Part shown: in pieces, positions 13,919 through 25,689 of the stretch
Layout: each line of letters begins with the position of its first letter
Position numbering within the stretch: position 1 is the stretch's first letter
Translations under genes and position numbers: made by a program
Source: Sclerodactyla briareus
Lineage: Eukaryota; Echinodermata; Holothuroidea; Dendrochirotida; Sclerodactylidae
Direction of reading: 5' to 3'
NCBI GenBank assembly: GCA_026419785.1
Contig: JAODTK010002543.1
Location: 95,001-159,000, forward strand
Length of the DNA: 64,000 bases
Notes under the pieces: generated by a model
Database searches by the model: none
The model's input: only the letters and a program-made list of their open reading frames with translations
What the model was told of the DNA's origin: nothing

Positions 13919-13951
<33 letters not shown>
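13919..13951. repeat. Poly(T), 33 bases, inside the LINE RT region
   Basis: The run interrupts the RT reading just before GVSLAPTLFN. It parallels the 157-T run at the other LINE. It may be a homopolymer error or an inserted A/T tract. Confidence 0.9.
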
Positions 13952-13952
<1 letters not shown>

Positions 13953-14744
13953 TCACGGGCGGGTGTCTGAGGACAGGGGTGTCACTGGCTCCAACTCTTT
14001 TCAACACTTGTATGGAATGGATTATGGAGAGGGTTGGGGATAGTACTGGATGTGGGGTCTTATTCGGTGAAGTAAGGGTTTCTGACCGAACTTACGCGGA
14101 TCTGCGATTATTCGCGAGTTGGTGGTTCCTGGTAATGCCTTGGAACACTTAGTCTGGAATCAAATCCGTTGGGCCTTCAGGTGTCATAGGCCAAGACTAA
14201 GATCCAGTCTTTTGGTGGAAACTTGGACAGTGCTGCTGGGTCTGTCCAGGTGTTGTGAACGTGGAAGTCACCAAGTTATTTGTTTACTCGGTAGTGTCAC
14301 AAATGACTCTGCTTCTTGCGAGCCTGAGGTCAGTGGACGCCTTGGCTGGGTCATGAAATCACTGGATAGTGGTTTCTGGCAGTCGCGTTATCTGAGCAGA
14401 AGGACCAAGCTCTGTGCTTTGTGGCTCCAGTGTGCTTTCCGCTCTATATTCTAGGGAATAGTGAAGCCTGGGACGCTTCACTGTGGCTGATACGACGATT
14501 GGATTACTTTGGAGGCATCACTTCGTCGCATCCTCCGGTTACCGCTGGCAGGAACAATTTGCCATGGTTTCGGGGAGGCGGGGATCGTGAGGGTCAGCTG
14601 CCTGACTCGTGATCGCCATCTGCGCTTCTTTGGGCTTATGGTGCGCTTTCCGGCGGATGATCCTGCCCACCGCGTCCTGGTGAACGAGATCCGGTAAGTT
14701 GGGCCCACCGCCGGGACGCCCCGTAGCTCGTGGTTCGAATTGGT

Positions 14745-14763
14745 GGGGGGGGGGGGGGGGGGG
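14745..14763. repeat. Poly(G), 19 bases
   Basis: Lies in the C-terminal LINE sequence and shifts the reading frame there. Confidence 0.9.
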
Positions 14764-15144
14764 TGACCAGGCCAGGCCTGGCGCTTGCCGAGGAGGCCGG
14801 GCGATTGGAAGCTGCTGGTGGATGCGGCTAGGTGGCTTCCAGGCATGTGCTCCCATGAGTAAGAGTGAGTGAGTGAGTGAATTTTTAATCTGGAGTCGTC
14901 CGGGTACTGCAATACCGCGAAGGTGGGGTAACTGTCTCTGTCTTTGTCGTCTTCTGAAACGACCGATTTGGGTAGCCACATTTGTTAAGGGCCTCCCTGG
15001 GCCAAGGATCTCAATCCGGATGCGCCTCATTCTGGATAAGAGAGAGCTGTGGTTTGAGCGCGCGGAGTGCTGGTGCCGTCAGGGAAAGGATAGAGTAGCC
15101 GCCCTTAAACAAGAAAGACTCCGCATCGTCTTATCGCACACCTG

Positions 15145-15600
15145 AGACGAGCGTGAAGGAAAATTGCTGCCGCCTACAGGGACCACATCCAGGATCAGTT
15201 GCCTGGTGAAGTCCACAGGTGAACGGAACTTTTGTCAAAAAAAAAATCAGAATGAGATTTAACTATAATTTTTAGGACTGGTACTGGATAGCTATTTAAT
15301 TGATGTTTTGTTTAAAAATTCCCCAGGAGAGCATTATCCTCAATGGGGCAGCAACGGGGGTGGGCTGGGGCGTATATTCTCTCGGTTGGGCTGAAATAAC
15401 ATTCTCCACTACCACTTCAAGGCGAAACAACTCATCTCTCCATAATATTTTGTCCCACATTCAATTAGGCCTAATGCGGTTCCCTGCTGCTCTGTATTCT
15501 CTGACGTCTCGTCATGTTGCGCATGTAAACTGGAAGGAGGTGCCATATTCATTATTAGTATTCTGAAGAAAAAAAATCTCGTGATAATGCCATCTCGAGC
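15145..15600. other. No recognised feature
   Basis: A-T-rich sequence with short ORFs only; a 10-base A run is at 15237. It could contain the 3' untranslated end of the preceding LINE. Confidence 0.4.
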
Positions 15601-15604
15601 GGAA

Positions 15605-15720
15605 AGGATAGTAGAGCGGATCAGTGTGCTGGGCATGCAAACCGGTCCCGGGTTCGAATTCCAGCCGACCAGACGGGCGTTTTTACAGCGGTGGCTGTAC
15701 GTGCAGTTCGAATGGCGTGT
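15605..15720 (+). mobile_element. tRNA-derived SINE head
   Basis: A tRNA-like stretch shows a box A-like gagcggatcagtgtgctggg (15615-15634) and a good box B gggttcgaattcc (15650-15662). The spacing of about 35 bases matches an internal RNA polymerase III promoter. It continues into a non-tRNA body and does not fold into a full cloverleaf with a matched acceptor stem, so it is a SINE rather than a tRNA gene. The 3' end is not defined. Confidence 0.55.
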
Positions 15721-17335
15721 TCCTGGTTCTTAGGTTCCTGGTCCTGCTGTGGAGTGGGTGGTCATTTCGGGAGGTTGTTTCGGGGGCACTTGCAATAGGC
15801 TCGTCGATCGGCTGGAGCATGTCGCGCGAACATCTTCCGCTCCGCCAGGTTCTGAGAAAGTGGTCAGATCTGGAGTTCACTGATCGTCCGTAGGATGGGA
15901 CGTAAAATGCGGTCCCGGGAGCAGGGTTGGTGTCACTCATGCCTCGATATCATCTGTCGAGAAGAGAAGGCGAGTTGTCGCCGGTGCTCATCCACGATCA
16001 AAAAATTCGGTTAGGGTTCCATGATGAGTCAATTGGCTTCCTGAACCCGTAGCAATCAAATCTGATTTCTGCGCAAAAACATGAGTAAAACATGAAACTG
16101 TCTGAAATGTCATCTTATTGATATAGTCCAGGACGCGCAGATTCCAATTTGTAAGGGAAGTGCAGTACAGGGTACAGTTGCGGTTGGGTTGTTCGGTTTG
16201 GTTAGGATTCCAATTACTGTGGTTACCGCCGCTCCTATGGTTCATTACGAGCATCAAGGAATTGGGTTAGCTGGGTAGGCAGGCGGAGGCAAACATGGGG
16301 AAATGAGAGAATGAAAAATCGACCAACAAATGGACGAAAACCTGGACTAGTTGAATGGGGAAAAAGGCTTGACACTCCGAAATTTGTGCCCCAATACCTG
16401 GAGCCTGGGTTTCGCGCGTTACGGCGCGCAGCGCTTCTATTTCGCATCAACAGAGGGCAAAGTACCAAAGGGGGGGGGGGTGATGGGCAGCTTATGCGAC
16501 TATCCGTATACAACATGAACAGGCCCAAGCGCAACTAACTTTGACAGTCGTAGAAGGCCAAGAGGGCACTGTCTCCACATGTTGCAATTGCATATTTGGC
16601 GTTGAGCCAGCATGGTGATACTCAGGAACATGCCTCTTTTGTCTCCTAAAATTTCGGAACATAATAACCGATTTGGAACAGCCCCAAATGGCTCAGGAAG
16701 TGTTACTTCCTGCTATTGAGGGGTCTTTTAGGCCCAACATTATCTGGTACGTTCCGCGTCAACCAATCCTGGCGCTCCGCTAGTCGGTTCCCTCCATAAA
16801 AATGTTACGCCCCATTTGAATGAAATCTGGCTCTTTTTTAAAAAAATTGGCGCCCATCTAGTAAACTGCCACCCCCCTTGCAGTATCAGTCTATTCCCGC
16901 TCTTGTTCACGACAATTTGGGAGAAAACTCATCAGGCACCAGTTCATTCATAAACCATGTGGAACAGGAATTGTTTCCAGTGGGTGTTAGTTTGCTATTT
17001 CACCAGTTACACCTGAAGCATCTCGAAATGTAAAAATTTTCCTAAGCGAAGAGAGACACCTCTCCTCTGAAACCTTCATTCTTAACTCAAACCTCGAAGA
17101 AGGAACAACTGTCTTTGTTCACGACACATTTCGGCAGAAAAACAAAACAACACTTTGGGACAAGAACGTTCATCCAAGGTCATTGGATGTCAGGTGTGCC
17201 ATATTGCATCACGTTGCATCTAAAGGATCCAAAAAAGCAAAAATGTTCTGAAGGTAGGGGAACCCTCCTCTTTGACCCGTCCCCTAAACCTCCCGCCGCA
17301 CACACAAACAACCGTTAAGTACTAACGGGAGAGCA
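15721..17335. other. Intergenic, no recognised gene
   Basis: ORFs here are under 100 codons, overlap on both strands and show no family motifs. A 10-base G run is at 16471-16480. Confidence 0.5.
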
Positions 17336-17338
17336 TGG

Positions 17339-18500
17339 CCATAATATTCCTATTTGGCGAGATCGCTGATTTACTTTTACGTTTGACGCTCATTATCTGA
17401 TTCGCCCGACTATTATATGATAAGGAGGACATGAATGGGGTGTCTATTCCTGGCGTTTCCATATGTCAGACACGCGTCATCAGGTAACGTAAGGTGGATC
17501 AACTCGTCATCAAAAAGTGCATGTGAACAGACGCGTCATCAAGATGCGCTCCCGTGATCAAGATCACGGGCCGTCGAATCATCAAGATCCACCTCGCGTC
17601 ATCAACCCGTCTCAAACAAAGGCATGTGAACGAACCGCGTGATCAAGATCACTTCGTTTACAAGGCTGACGTGACCCTGTTATGGCGTGGTTTACAATAC
17701 CAAATGCACGCAGTGGCGGTAATATAATTTCGCAGTAACTATACACATCATTTTTGTAGTTGCAGGACAGTACATATTTGCGAGGGGTTGCTAGCTCAGA
17801 GCCGATTAGTTTCAGCGTTAGTTTTCTTCATGACTTACAAACTAACAGTTACTTTCACATCCTATTCAATTCGACTAATTCTTGCTATCCGGTAACGTTT
17901 GTTAATTAGTTTCTGCCCTCGGTAATATTTTGGGGATTCATCAGTGGTACGCCGATTGAGGCGGGTTTTGTCTTTTGTCTCGTCCTTGATACAACATTAG
18001 TGTTGTTTGGATGTTGTAAGTGCTGCCGATCCATCATTGAAAACAGTATCGTCTTCAGTTTCTGTCCTTCGTGTGTCACGGTAGGCCCGCGTGGTAATCT
18101 GGATTTAACTAAGTAAATCTCTGAGATTGTGTGCTCGTTTGTAGGCAATTATGGGGCTTTTAGGAACACAGTTGGGAAAGTTCTGGGTGACGTTATTAAG
18201 TGCCAATGCTTAGTTGAGGCCTGTTCAGGTTCCTGGTTTTAATATGGTGTGTAGGGTTGTGTATGTTATGCCAGTTTGGGCGTTTGGGCACCAATGGTGG
18301 TTCTTACTTCGTGCAGTTTGTGCAGGTTCCATATTGTTCGCAATCCTTAATAATAATTAAAAAAAATTAAAAAAAATAAATGAAATAATATTTTCATATT
18401 GGCGAGATGCGCTGATTTACTTTTACGTTTGACGCTCATTATTATTATTCGCCAGACACCGACTATTATATTGATAAGGAGGAATGAATGGTAGTCGATA
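17339..18500. repeat. About 115-bp direct repeats bounding 0.94 kb
   Basis: The left copy (17339-17450) and right copy (18386-18500) share ttggcgagat-cgctgattta, then cttttacgtttgacgctcat, gactattata and gataaggagga(c)atgaatgg. The arrangement could be solo-like terminal repeats of a small non-autonomous element or a duplication. No ORF in the interval encodes a recognisable transposase or integrase. Confidence 0.65.
17461..17656. repeat. Cluster of cgTcATCAAg motifs and palindromes
   Basis: The motif cg(c/t)gtcatcaag or a close variant recurs at least seven times. CCCGTGATC-AA-GATCACGGG (17551-17570) is an inverted repeat with a two-base loop, and GTGATCAAGATCAC recurs at 17639-17652. ggtggatc (about 17492) and gatccacc (about 17586) form a wider inverted pair. 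Catgtgaac precedes two of the units (17521 and 17623), giving a period of about 105 bp. It is non-coding. Confidence 0.7.
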
Positions 18501-21440
18501 TCCGCATCATTAACCAAAGGACACAAAGTAACCGAATCATACTGATCTTGTCATCAACAATCCTAATAGTCTAGCTGAACTAGCTGAGTGTCACCACTGA
18601 CCAAAGCGGCTTGATCTCGAAATTGATTTAATATCATATTACATACCTAGTTTAGTGCTATAAGGGGACAGGGTGGGAGAGGTATAGAGTTGTATTTCCT
18701 GGAAATCTCGATGCAATTAAGGTGTGAGGAAGTAGACAGGACTCTCACACCACGGAATGTTGGCCTGTCAGGTAGGAAGACGAACACAGTACTCTTGAAG
18801 TGGTAATTCCATAGTTGCGGATTGCGTGTGCGGTATGCATTTAAAGATCGAATTATTACGCTGGATAAAGAAGCGAAATATGTCAGAGAATGTTCATGAA
18901 GCCGGGAATGGCCAGGAAGGCAGCAACCCATGCGTACGGACTTTATGAGGCATATATTCCAATAGAACCAATTGCGATGATGCGGTACCTCGATGCGATA
19001 GCTCCGTTCTCATATAGCGCTTTTCCACGTCACTGAGTACACCCTTGCTGTATAGCCACGCACCTCTAGCGTCACATTCTTCTCGACGAAACCCTTTTCC
19101 AGTTCGTCACTCCATCGTGTCCCCGGGGAATTCCCATGGGGACTGCGAATGACGCGCTCGCCTACTCTTACAAGTCACTCACAGGGTACCCATTTAATAC
19201 GCGGATTGGAGGGGCAGGGAAAAATGCCTGTCAAACGGCATTGCGGATTATCGCCCAGCTTACAATAGCTCCGGTCGTATCATTGGTTTTGCCGTTGGCG
19301 CTCACCGACCGAGCTAACCCACAATCAGGGTATGCCAATTTGGTTTCAAAAAACAATTTGAAGAGAAAAACTCGTGAGGAAAATAAAATGTAGACTACTG
19401 TGACGGAATAGATTTTCGAAACGAACCTGCCATTGGGAGTAGTTAATCTTCTCCCCTACTGAGCTTGGCTCGGCCAACCTCGTTTGTTTATATGTATTGT
19501 TAGTTTCCAGCAAATTGGGTGGGTCTATTAGACCCAATTCCCCAATCGTCATTATATAAAGCTATCTACACGGTCACGATTGTTGTTTGTTGTAGAAACC
19601 AAGGCATTACGATGCTGTAGGTATGCCACCGTACCTGCCACATTAAGAGAAGACATGATATATGCAGTCTATGTCAGACACCGTTCTGCAGGTCAAGGGC
19701 ATTAAAGATGGTGAGGAGGGCAAAATCCAATAGTTGTCAGCCAGATATCTAGCGAAGCAAGCACATGTAGGTATTATGTGGGATTGTTGTGGTGTGATGG
19801 CGTTCGTGCTCGTTTACGTTTATCTGTACGTGTGTATTTGACTGTATTTTGACTCCAAGGTCAAATGGATGTTCAGCGGGTGCTATATTTCACAATTATA
19901 TCTAAAGGATCAAAAAAGCAGAAATGTCCACTCAATTAAACAGAATGGGAAAGGCATGTCAAAGTGGTTATCTCCAGCTTTAATTGACCCTGACTGTACT
20001 AACTGGGTTGGCCCAGCCGAAAGTGTGTGAGTATTCAAATCGACTGCTAGCAATTGAATACGAGGACCCTACAGGGTTTGTTCAATCCAAGCAAACTGCT
20101 GATTGCCGCCTATTACGCACATCTTCTGTGTGGATAGGATGAAAAAGCTTGAAACCAGGCGGAAAGACATCAAAACGCAGGTTCAGAACGGACCCCGGGA
20201 AACCGGTAGTCGAACCGTTAGATATTAGCAAATGCAAGATTGCATCAGGTCGCGTCAGCATGGGGGGGGGGCTGCACGCAAGAATGATTTGTTCCTGCAT
20301 CAGTTCAAGATTCAAGGAAGAAACCTGAAAGAAATTGTCAGCACAATTTGTATTGAGAAAACGCCAATTATCACCATGAACCTTGGTCCTATTCATCGTG
20401 GATGAGCACCGGTGATAACTCGCCTCCTCTTCTCGACTAGTGCTCCGATGAGGAAGGGCATATAACCTTTTCTTTCCCATGACGAACCTTTTTGTGTTTT
20501 TGCGTTAGGTCGTGGTTGGTCACGCCCGTAGAATCGAGCTCGAAAAGGTTGCCATAATAACGATTTTTTCAAAGAAATAACCATAATTAGGTTTAAAATT
20601 ACTATGAAGACATAAAATGAGAAACATGTTTTAGGCATCACATCATATTCGTGAATGTATTTTTATGACATTGATGTGATGTGATGCGGAATAATAGCAG
20701 AGTTTTTATTTTTTATTTTATAACAAATTGATGCATTGCAGAACTAGCCTCTTGAACCGGGTGCCATAGCGAATGACTCTCTTTTATGACCGGTGCTACA
20801 TCCGTGTGGTTTCTACCGAAGACTGAGAAGTTATTTCCTCAAAATGAAATGATTGAATTATTCGCATTCTCTCATTTCCATTTTCAAATTCAGATCGCTG
20901 GCATTTAGTAGACTGAAATAGTCGTTTTAATGATAAAAATCGGTCCATTTGAGCAGAAAACGCCAGACTCAAAGTTTATATGAAATCCGTGCGAAATTTG
21001 AAAAGGCGGGTGAGTACGATCGTTGGAATATTCCTCGTGTCCGGGCCGATGCTCCGCATTTTACGTTTCCTGGGGGATTTTTCTGAGAAGAATATAGTAT
21101 TCCCCATTTCCTCCAGACATTTCATTTTTGTCAGTTATTAGCCACTCCACCGTCGCTGTTTCGAGTTCACGTTCAGAAATCCGTTCCCAGTACAATTGAA
21201 ACACGTCGAGTTCAAATACCAGCTGGTCCAGGAGAGATCTACTTGGGAAAAGCATCCCGATTTTTTTGTCTGCGGAATTGACCGATCGGCCAGTTCACTT
21301 GTCCACAGTTCACGGGGCTGAAAATTCTAATGGTGGGGGGGGGGGGGGTGGACACCAGTAATCGCCCCGCAGAGAGGGGAAACCCCCATGCACAGAAGAA
21401 TAAGAAAAAGAGAGAGGATCCCGCCTAGAAGTATAATAGC
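18501..21440. other. Intergenic, no recognised gene
   Basis: Only ORFs without motifs, the longest being 132 codons at 20082-20480 on the minus strand. A gcgcttttcca-type segment near 19017 resembles the end of LINE or SINE tails but is too short to call. Confidence 0.5.
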
Positions 21441-21599
21441 GAGCGTAGGTTGTGGCGTGTAGAGACAGCCGCAACCCCAGTGTGGCTCAAGAAGTGTGGC
21501 TCAAGAAGAAGTGGAACGAGTACGACGATCAACTTCGTTCAAAGAGGGGTCAGCCTCCGGAAGTGTTCGGAGGAGCGCCGACCAGGGAAACAGGGGCGT

Positions 21600-21740
21600 C
21601 GATCTGTTTTGAAAGTGGTGGGGACACATCGAATGCAATTTACCATCTAAGCGAAGTGCCACCTCGTTGGCGCGAAGCGTGTTAGATTTTTTATTAGCTT
21701 TGATACCCTTAAGATCGCCGGAAACGGCACTTGCCAGGCT
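21600..21740. repeat. Dispersed repeat family member (AGCG-hairpin family), copy 1
   Basis: Contains gaagtgccacctcgttggcgcgaagcgtg, then a T-rich stretch and ttaagatcgccggaaacggcactt. The same order of blocks is found at 36320-36425 and 37590-37680. Confidence 0.6.
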
Positions 21741-21749
21741 CGATAGCAT

Positions 21750-22908
21750 TCATCTACATGTGTGATTTGAGTAAAAGACAGACAAAGAAATGTTCATTGT
21801 GCATAAGAATGATTTACCGAATATCACACATGGCATCTTATTCTTTTCTATCTGGCTTTGTTCGCGTGTGATCCAGGGTCTACCGAACGGTCCCTGGTGG
21901 ATTGAAGGAAAAGTCATAGGCGTACGGCAACTATTCCAATTTGGGGGTCAGAAAAATGTTGCCCGAATTTTCCGAAATGTCCGTCATCGAAAAGTACCAG
22001 TGGGGTGGAGCACGCGACTTTTTTCTAATTCAGGCATTCTTCCACTTTGCTTTTTTTCTCTCCAAATTTTCCATGAATTTTTGCTCGAATTTCTTATGTC
22101 AGAAAAAAATGGGGGGCAGTCTGCCCCCAAGGCTTCTGAAATTATTTGAGTGAACAAAATGATTCGAGGCATTACATCGCATATTTACAACGCCTGGTAG
22201 AAAACGCCATTGCGCTCGAAACACCTAATGAAAATGTCTGCACTTTTGACTATTCTATTTAAAATTCGGGACTCAGTAAGAAACATGGGTAATCCTTCGA
22301 TTTTGGCCCTAGTTGGGTCCAAACTTCACTGGGGTCCGCACATGGAGCTAGTGGACTGAAGACAATTTTCAACGCGATATTGTTGGTTAGACAAAAAAGA
22401 ATCGGTTAGACGATCATCAAATTAGGCTTATCCCTGTGAACCACCGCAGCACCCGCAATAATAAAATGACAGGTTGCCGGCACACGTACAGGTCAGTAAT
22501 TGGGGCAAAACAACTACCCAGGTTGAAAGAAGGTTACGGGATTCATTGTAGTGAGATGCACAAACACCGATTCAGTCAGATGATGCGCGATAATTTTTTT
22601 GTGTATGTTCTGGAATATTTAATTAGCGAATTTCGGCCACCAAATTCATAATTAAAAAACTTTTCATTTTACTTTACCCAAATTTCCTCCATTATTTCTC
22701 CGAATTTAGGTATTTTTCGCTCGTGTTTTCACTCTAAATTTTCCTCCGTGATGTACTCCAATATATTACTAAATTGGCATAGAGTGAATGCACCTATAAC
22801 TGGGGTTGAAAAATCCATCAATGCCCGAGCTGGGTAAATGTTGCCAATTGCGATATGCGGCGTATCTGCTATAGGATTATTTCCAAGGGCACAGTCTTGT
22901 GTGTGTGT
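21750..22908. other. Intergenic, no recognised gene
   Basis: Low-complexity AT-rich sequence with no protein motif. Blocks such as attttccgaa and aattttt recur as in the dispersed repeats of this region. Confidence 0.4.
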
Positions 22909-22955
22909 GGGGGGGGGGGGGGAGGGGGGGGGGGTCGAAGGGGGGGGGGGTCGGG
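22909..22955 (+). repeat. Interrupted poly(G): three G runs of 14, 11 and 11
   Basis: G14, a, G11, tcgaa, G11, tcggg, preceded by (GT)n. The order could form a G-quadruplex on the plus strand. It lies in otherwise featureless sequence. Confidence 0.9.
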
Positions 22956-23234
22956 ATCCCCTATTTTTTATATCCCGTACATATGTGTTTTCACCCTTAC
23001 CACCTTGGAACCATAACTTTCAGCCGGGAGAATTGCGCCCTTGACTATTACGCAAAGCCAATGTGATGCCAGTGCAAGCTTGTTTGAGTACATCAGTGAG
23101 CAATTTGATCCTCATGCAATCGTAGGCACTGCAGGATAATAAATTCGAAAGGAAAAAATGATGATGAGCTGGCATAGGCGTACAACCCCCTTCTAATTTA
23201 GGGCAGGAACTGTTTTGCTTAAATAGAACGACAG

Positions 23235-23365
23235 AGAAACAGCCCCGCGCGCGGAGCGCGCGAAAACATGCATGATGCTCGGGCGTTTGATTGAAAAATC
23301 AGGCATGTCAGCAGACATTTTGGGTATTTCTTTCACTGTTGCTTCTATTATTGTCCAATTTTCCC
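23235..23365. repeat. Dispersed repeat: CGCGCGCGGAGCGCGCG hairpin plus TCAGCAGACATTTT block
   Basis: A near-palindromic GC head (23244-23262) is followed by cgggcgtttgattgaaaaatc and catgtcagcagacattttg. The second block recurs at about 25128-25165, 37860-37900 and 37990-38030 with the same order of sub-motifs. Confidence 0.6.
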
Positions 23366-25499
23366 CGAATCTTCTCATTTTAGCGAATTTCTTACCTCAG
23401 AAAAACTTTGCGCTCTTTGAAAGGCTACGCGGTGTGGTACTATGTCTGAGCTGTAGGAAATCAAGCAGTTCGTCTTTACAATTATTAAATTGTGAACAAA
23501 ATATGTAACCTAGTTGCTCTGTCCAGACTGGGGCGTACTCAAATGATTTATTGGGTGAAGGGATTTTTTTACTAAATGTGATTTCATGTTGCAATAAGAA
23601 AGTAAAACTTAGAATCTGTCACTGAGGTCTTGATTAGTTTCAATCTGTCGGCAGGCAGTGGCATTTATACTAGCGCAGGGGCGAAAACATTTCATTACGG
23701 CCCTGTGAGAGGGGTCTCTCCGGGTTTACCTGTCCCCTCGAAAAAGTTTTGGCTCCAGGTGCAAATCCACGCTCTAAAATTGTGATTTTCTTGTGCCAAA
23801 ATGTGCTGACCACAAAGGACAGTAAGTTCTCTTCTTTTGGATATTGGTCTGAATCCTACCTTCCATGGGACCACGAAGCCTCAGTTTGGGGTCTAGGGGG
23901 AAAAGGCAGACCGGTAAGCCATCTAGAGAACCCAGGTTATAAATTTTTGTTTGCTTCGTACCCGTTTCTTTGACTGAATATTACAACGTTGTTCGAATTT
24001 TGTTGCAATCCAGAAGGTAGAACACACAAAAGTCGAAAGGTGCTAGTTTTGCACTGTTTCCTGGTATAGCTCTGATTTATTTAAAAAATGTACTCCCTCA
24101 TCTTGCTAAATTACACATTTTATTGAGGGGTTTGGTAACATAACAATTCCTTCATATAGCTGCATATTACAATGGAGGGAAAATATACTCGACGCGCTCC
24201 ACAATTTTTTTGCTGTATCGTTTCGGACCATGGGCTACGAAGTGTTTTTGTTTAAATTGGAGTGCAAGATATATATGTTCAAATATGAAGTGCTCGGAAC
24301 GATGCCTTCAGCTGGCTGGAGATGCCAGGTCTAGGAAGCTATTTGTAAAATTATAGTGCTCTCCCAGAATTACAAAATTGCACTCAAAATTGCACGGATC
24401 TCATAGCTATCGTGCCACGTTGTCTACAATACTGACAGCGAAACAACTATCAGGATACCGAAACGGACGGATTTTTCCTATATTTCTTGGACATCGATGA
24501 AAAGGAGAGGTTCGAAGAGACGGGTAAGGGTTCGTTATTCCCGGCCCTGTTAAGGCCCTATATTTGTTCTTACCATGTTGTGCCTAATCGTTGCAATTTA
24601 TTTCAAATCTCGAAAGATTATAGTAATTAATAACCTAATAGTAATAATAATATTTGTATTCGCAGATTTTGCTGTGCAAAATATAGGCTTTCACCGGTCA
24701 TTGGTAAGTCACATTTTCGCGAGTTGGAGGAGTAGACACCCTTTACCGACCCTTTGAGTTCCGCCGCGCTTATGTCAGATGTCGCGACCACTAAGTGGAG
24801 AGTGTTATATTGGTACAGTTCATTGTGGATAATTTATCTAGAATGTATTTCTAAAAAAATCCGAAGATCTCGGCATGAGTAACATGTTGTTGAGGGAGTC
24901 ATATAGCCACGAAAGTAAAACTGTTGTGAAAGTAATACGGCGTGTTCGGGAACATGTGAAACAAATAAGTATGTTAAAAGACTGAGGGCGAGAAGGGAAA
25001 AACAAATTTATTTTTTTTTCAGCCGCCGCTATACAAGGATGTATATTGGATTATTGGCCTCTGGAAATTTGGATTAAAACCACAACGTCCAAACTTGACA
25101 AGATTGACACACTTTTGCTCTCTCATCGGGCATTCGACCAGAAAAATCAGCAATCTGCTGACATTTTATGAGCTTTTGCTGAGCAATTTATCCACTTGGC
25201 AGGTTTGTCTGCCGGAATTGTGCCTGTTATTTGTCCAAGCAGTTGTTCCTCGATCTGCAACTTGCCTTTAACTTCCATATTGTGGGTTGGAGCAGTCTGA
25301 CGCTCGTTCGCCTCGTATGCCACGCCGCTTCGGTATGATCAATGGACATTTTTAGTTTGTGGAATCTACCTTTAACGAAAACTCACTCACTCACTCACTT
25401 ATGTTTCTAAGTGAGAACACTTGCTAAAACTTGCATATCGCCAGAATGTGCTTTTCAAAGGCTTGCTCACGACACTTTAGAAACAGGGGGCACAGGTCG
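23366..25499. other. Intergenic, no recognised gene
   Basis: AT-rich, with short ORFs only. A diverged copy of the cgggcattcgaccagaaaaatcagc block lies near 25128. A (CACT)n-like tract actcactcactcactcactt lies at 25381-25400. Confidence 0.5.
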
Positions 25500-25545
25500 T
25501 CTGCGCGCGTAGCGCGCGGGAATTTTTTGACCATCAGGTTCGGAA
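25500..25545. repeat. GCGCGCGTAGCGCGCG hairpin with T-rich follower
   Basis: A head of the same dispersed family: gcgcgcgtagcgcgcgg, then aattttttgacc. The 7-base arms are complementary around a TA/AG loop. Confidence 0.6.
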
Positions 25546-25689
25546 TAAAGTCTAGTGTGGCTTCGTGAGGCTGCTTTCTCAATATTTTTCATCCCACACA
25601 GACACTTAACGAAATGTGTGTAAACGGACATGTAATTTCGTATTCATCGCGGATCAAACGTGGGGTGGGGAATTCGATATGATGTCCCC

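Larger units (their letters stand above)
12530..15040 (+). pseudogene. Non-LTR retrotransposon ORF2 relic (EN and RT), plus strand
   Basis: Reads along the endonuclease-reverse transcriptase type often annotated in animals as craniofacial development protein 2-like. The EN start is at 12537 (EVGGRFVSWN). The EN continues near 12660-12860 (GVAVAV; a disrupted DFNAS). Near 13790-13900 comes the RT region before the catalytic core (KTFDSVCRRLW in a shifted frame). At 13976-14110 it reads GVSLAPTLFNTCMDWIMERV, then a DDA-like position changed to YADLRLF. The thumb segment is at 14200-14420 (DSGFWQSRYLSRRTKL). The C-terminal motif is at 14608-14695 (RDRHLRFFGLMVRFPADDP, AHRVL). Frameshifts, stops, a 33-T run at 13919 and a 19-G run at 14745 break it. 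The family is clear; the clade is not settled. Confidence 0.85.

Noticed and set aside
14478-15030. 163- and 167-codon minus-strand ORFs
   Set aside because: They lie antisense to the clear LINE C-terminal sequence and include the poly(G) tract as poly-Pro.
15605-15720. True tRNA gene
   Set aside because: Box B is good but there is no matched acceptor stem or cloverleaf, and a non-tRNA body follows; called a SINE.
17339-18500. LTR retrotransposon
   Set aside because: Direct repeats are present, but there is no primer-binding site, polypurine tract, TG..CA ends or gag/pol sequence.
20082-20480. 132-codon minus-strand ORF as a gene
   Set aside because: No motif, no membrane or signal segment and no supporting context; compatible with chance.
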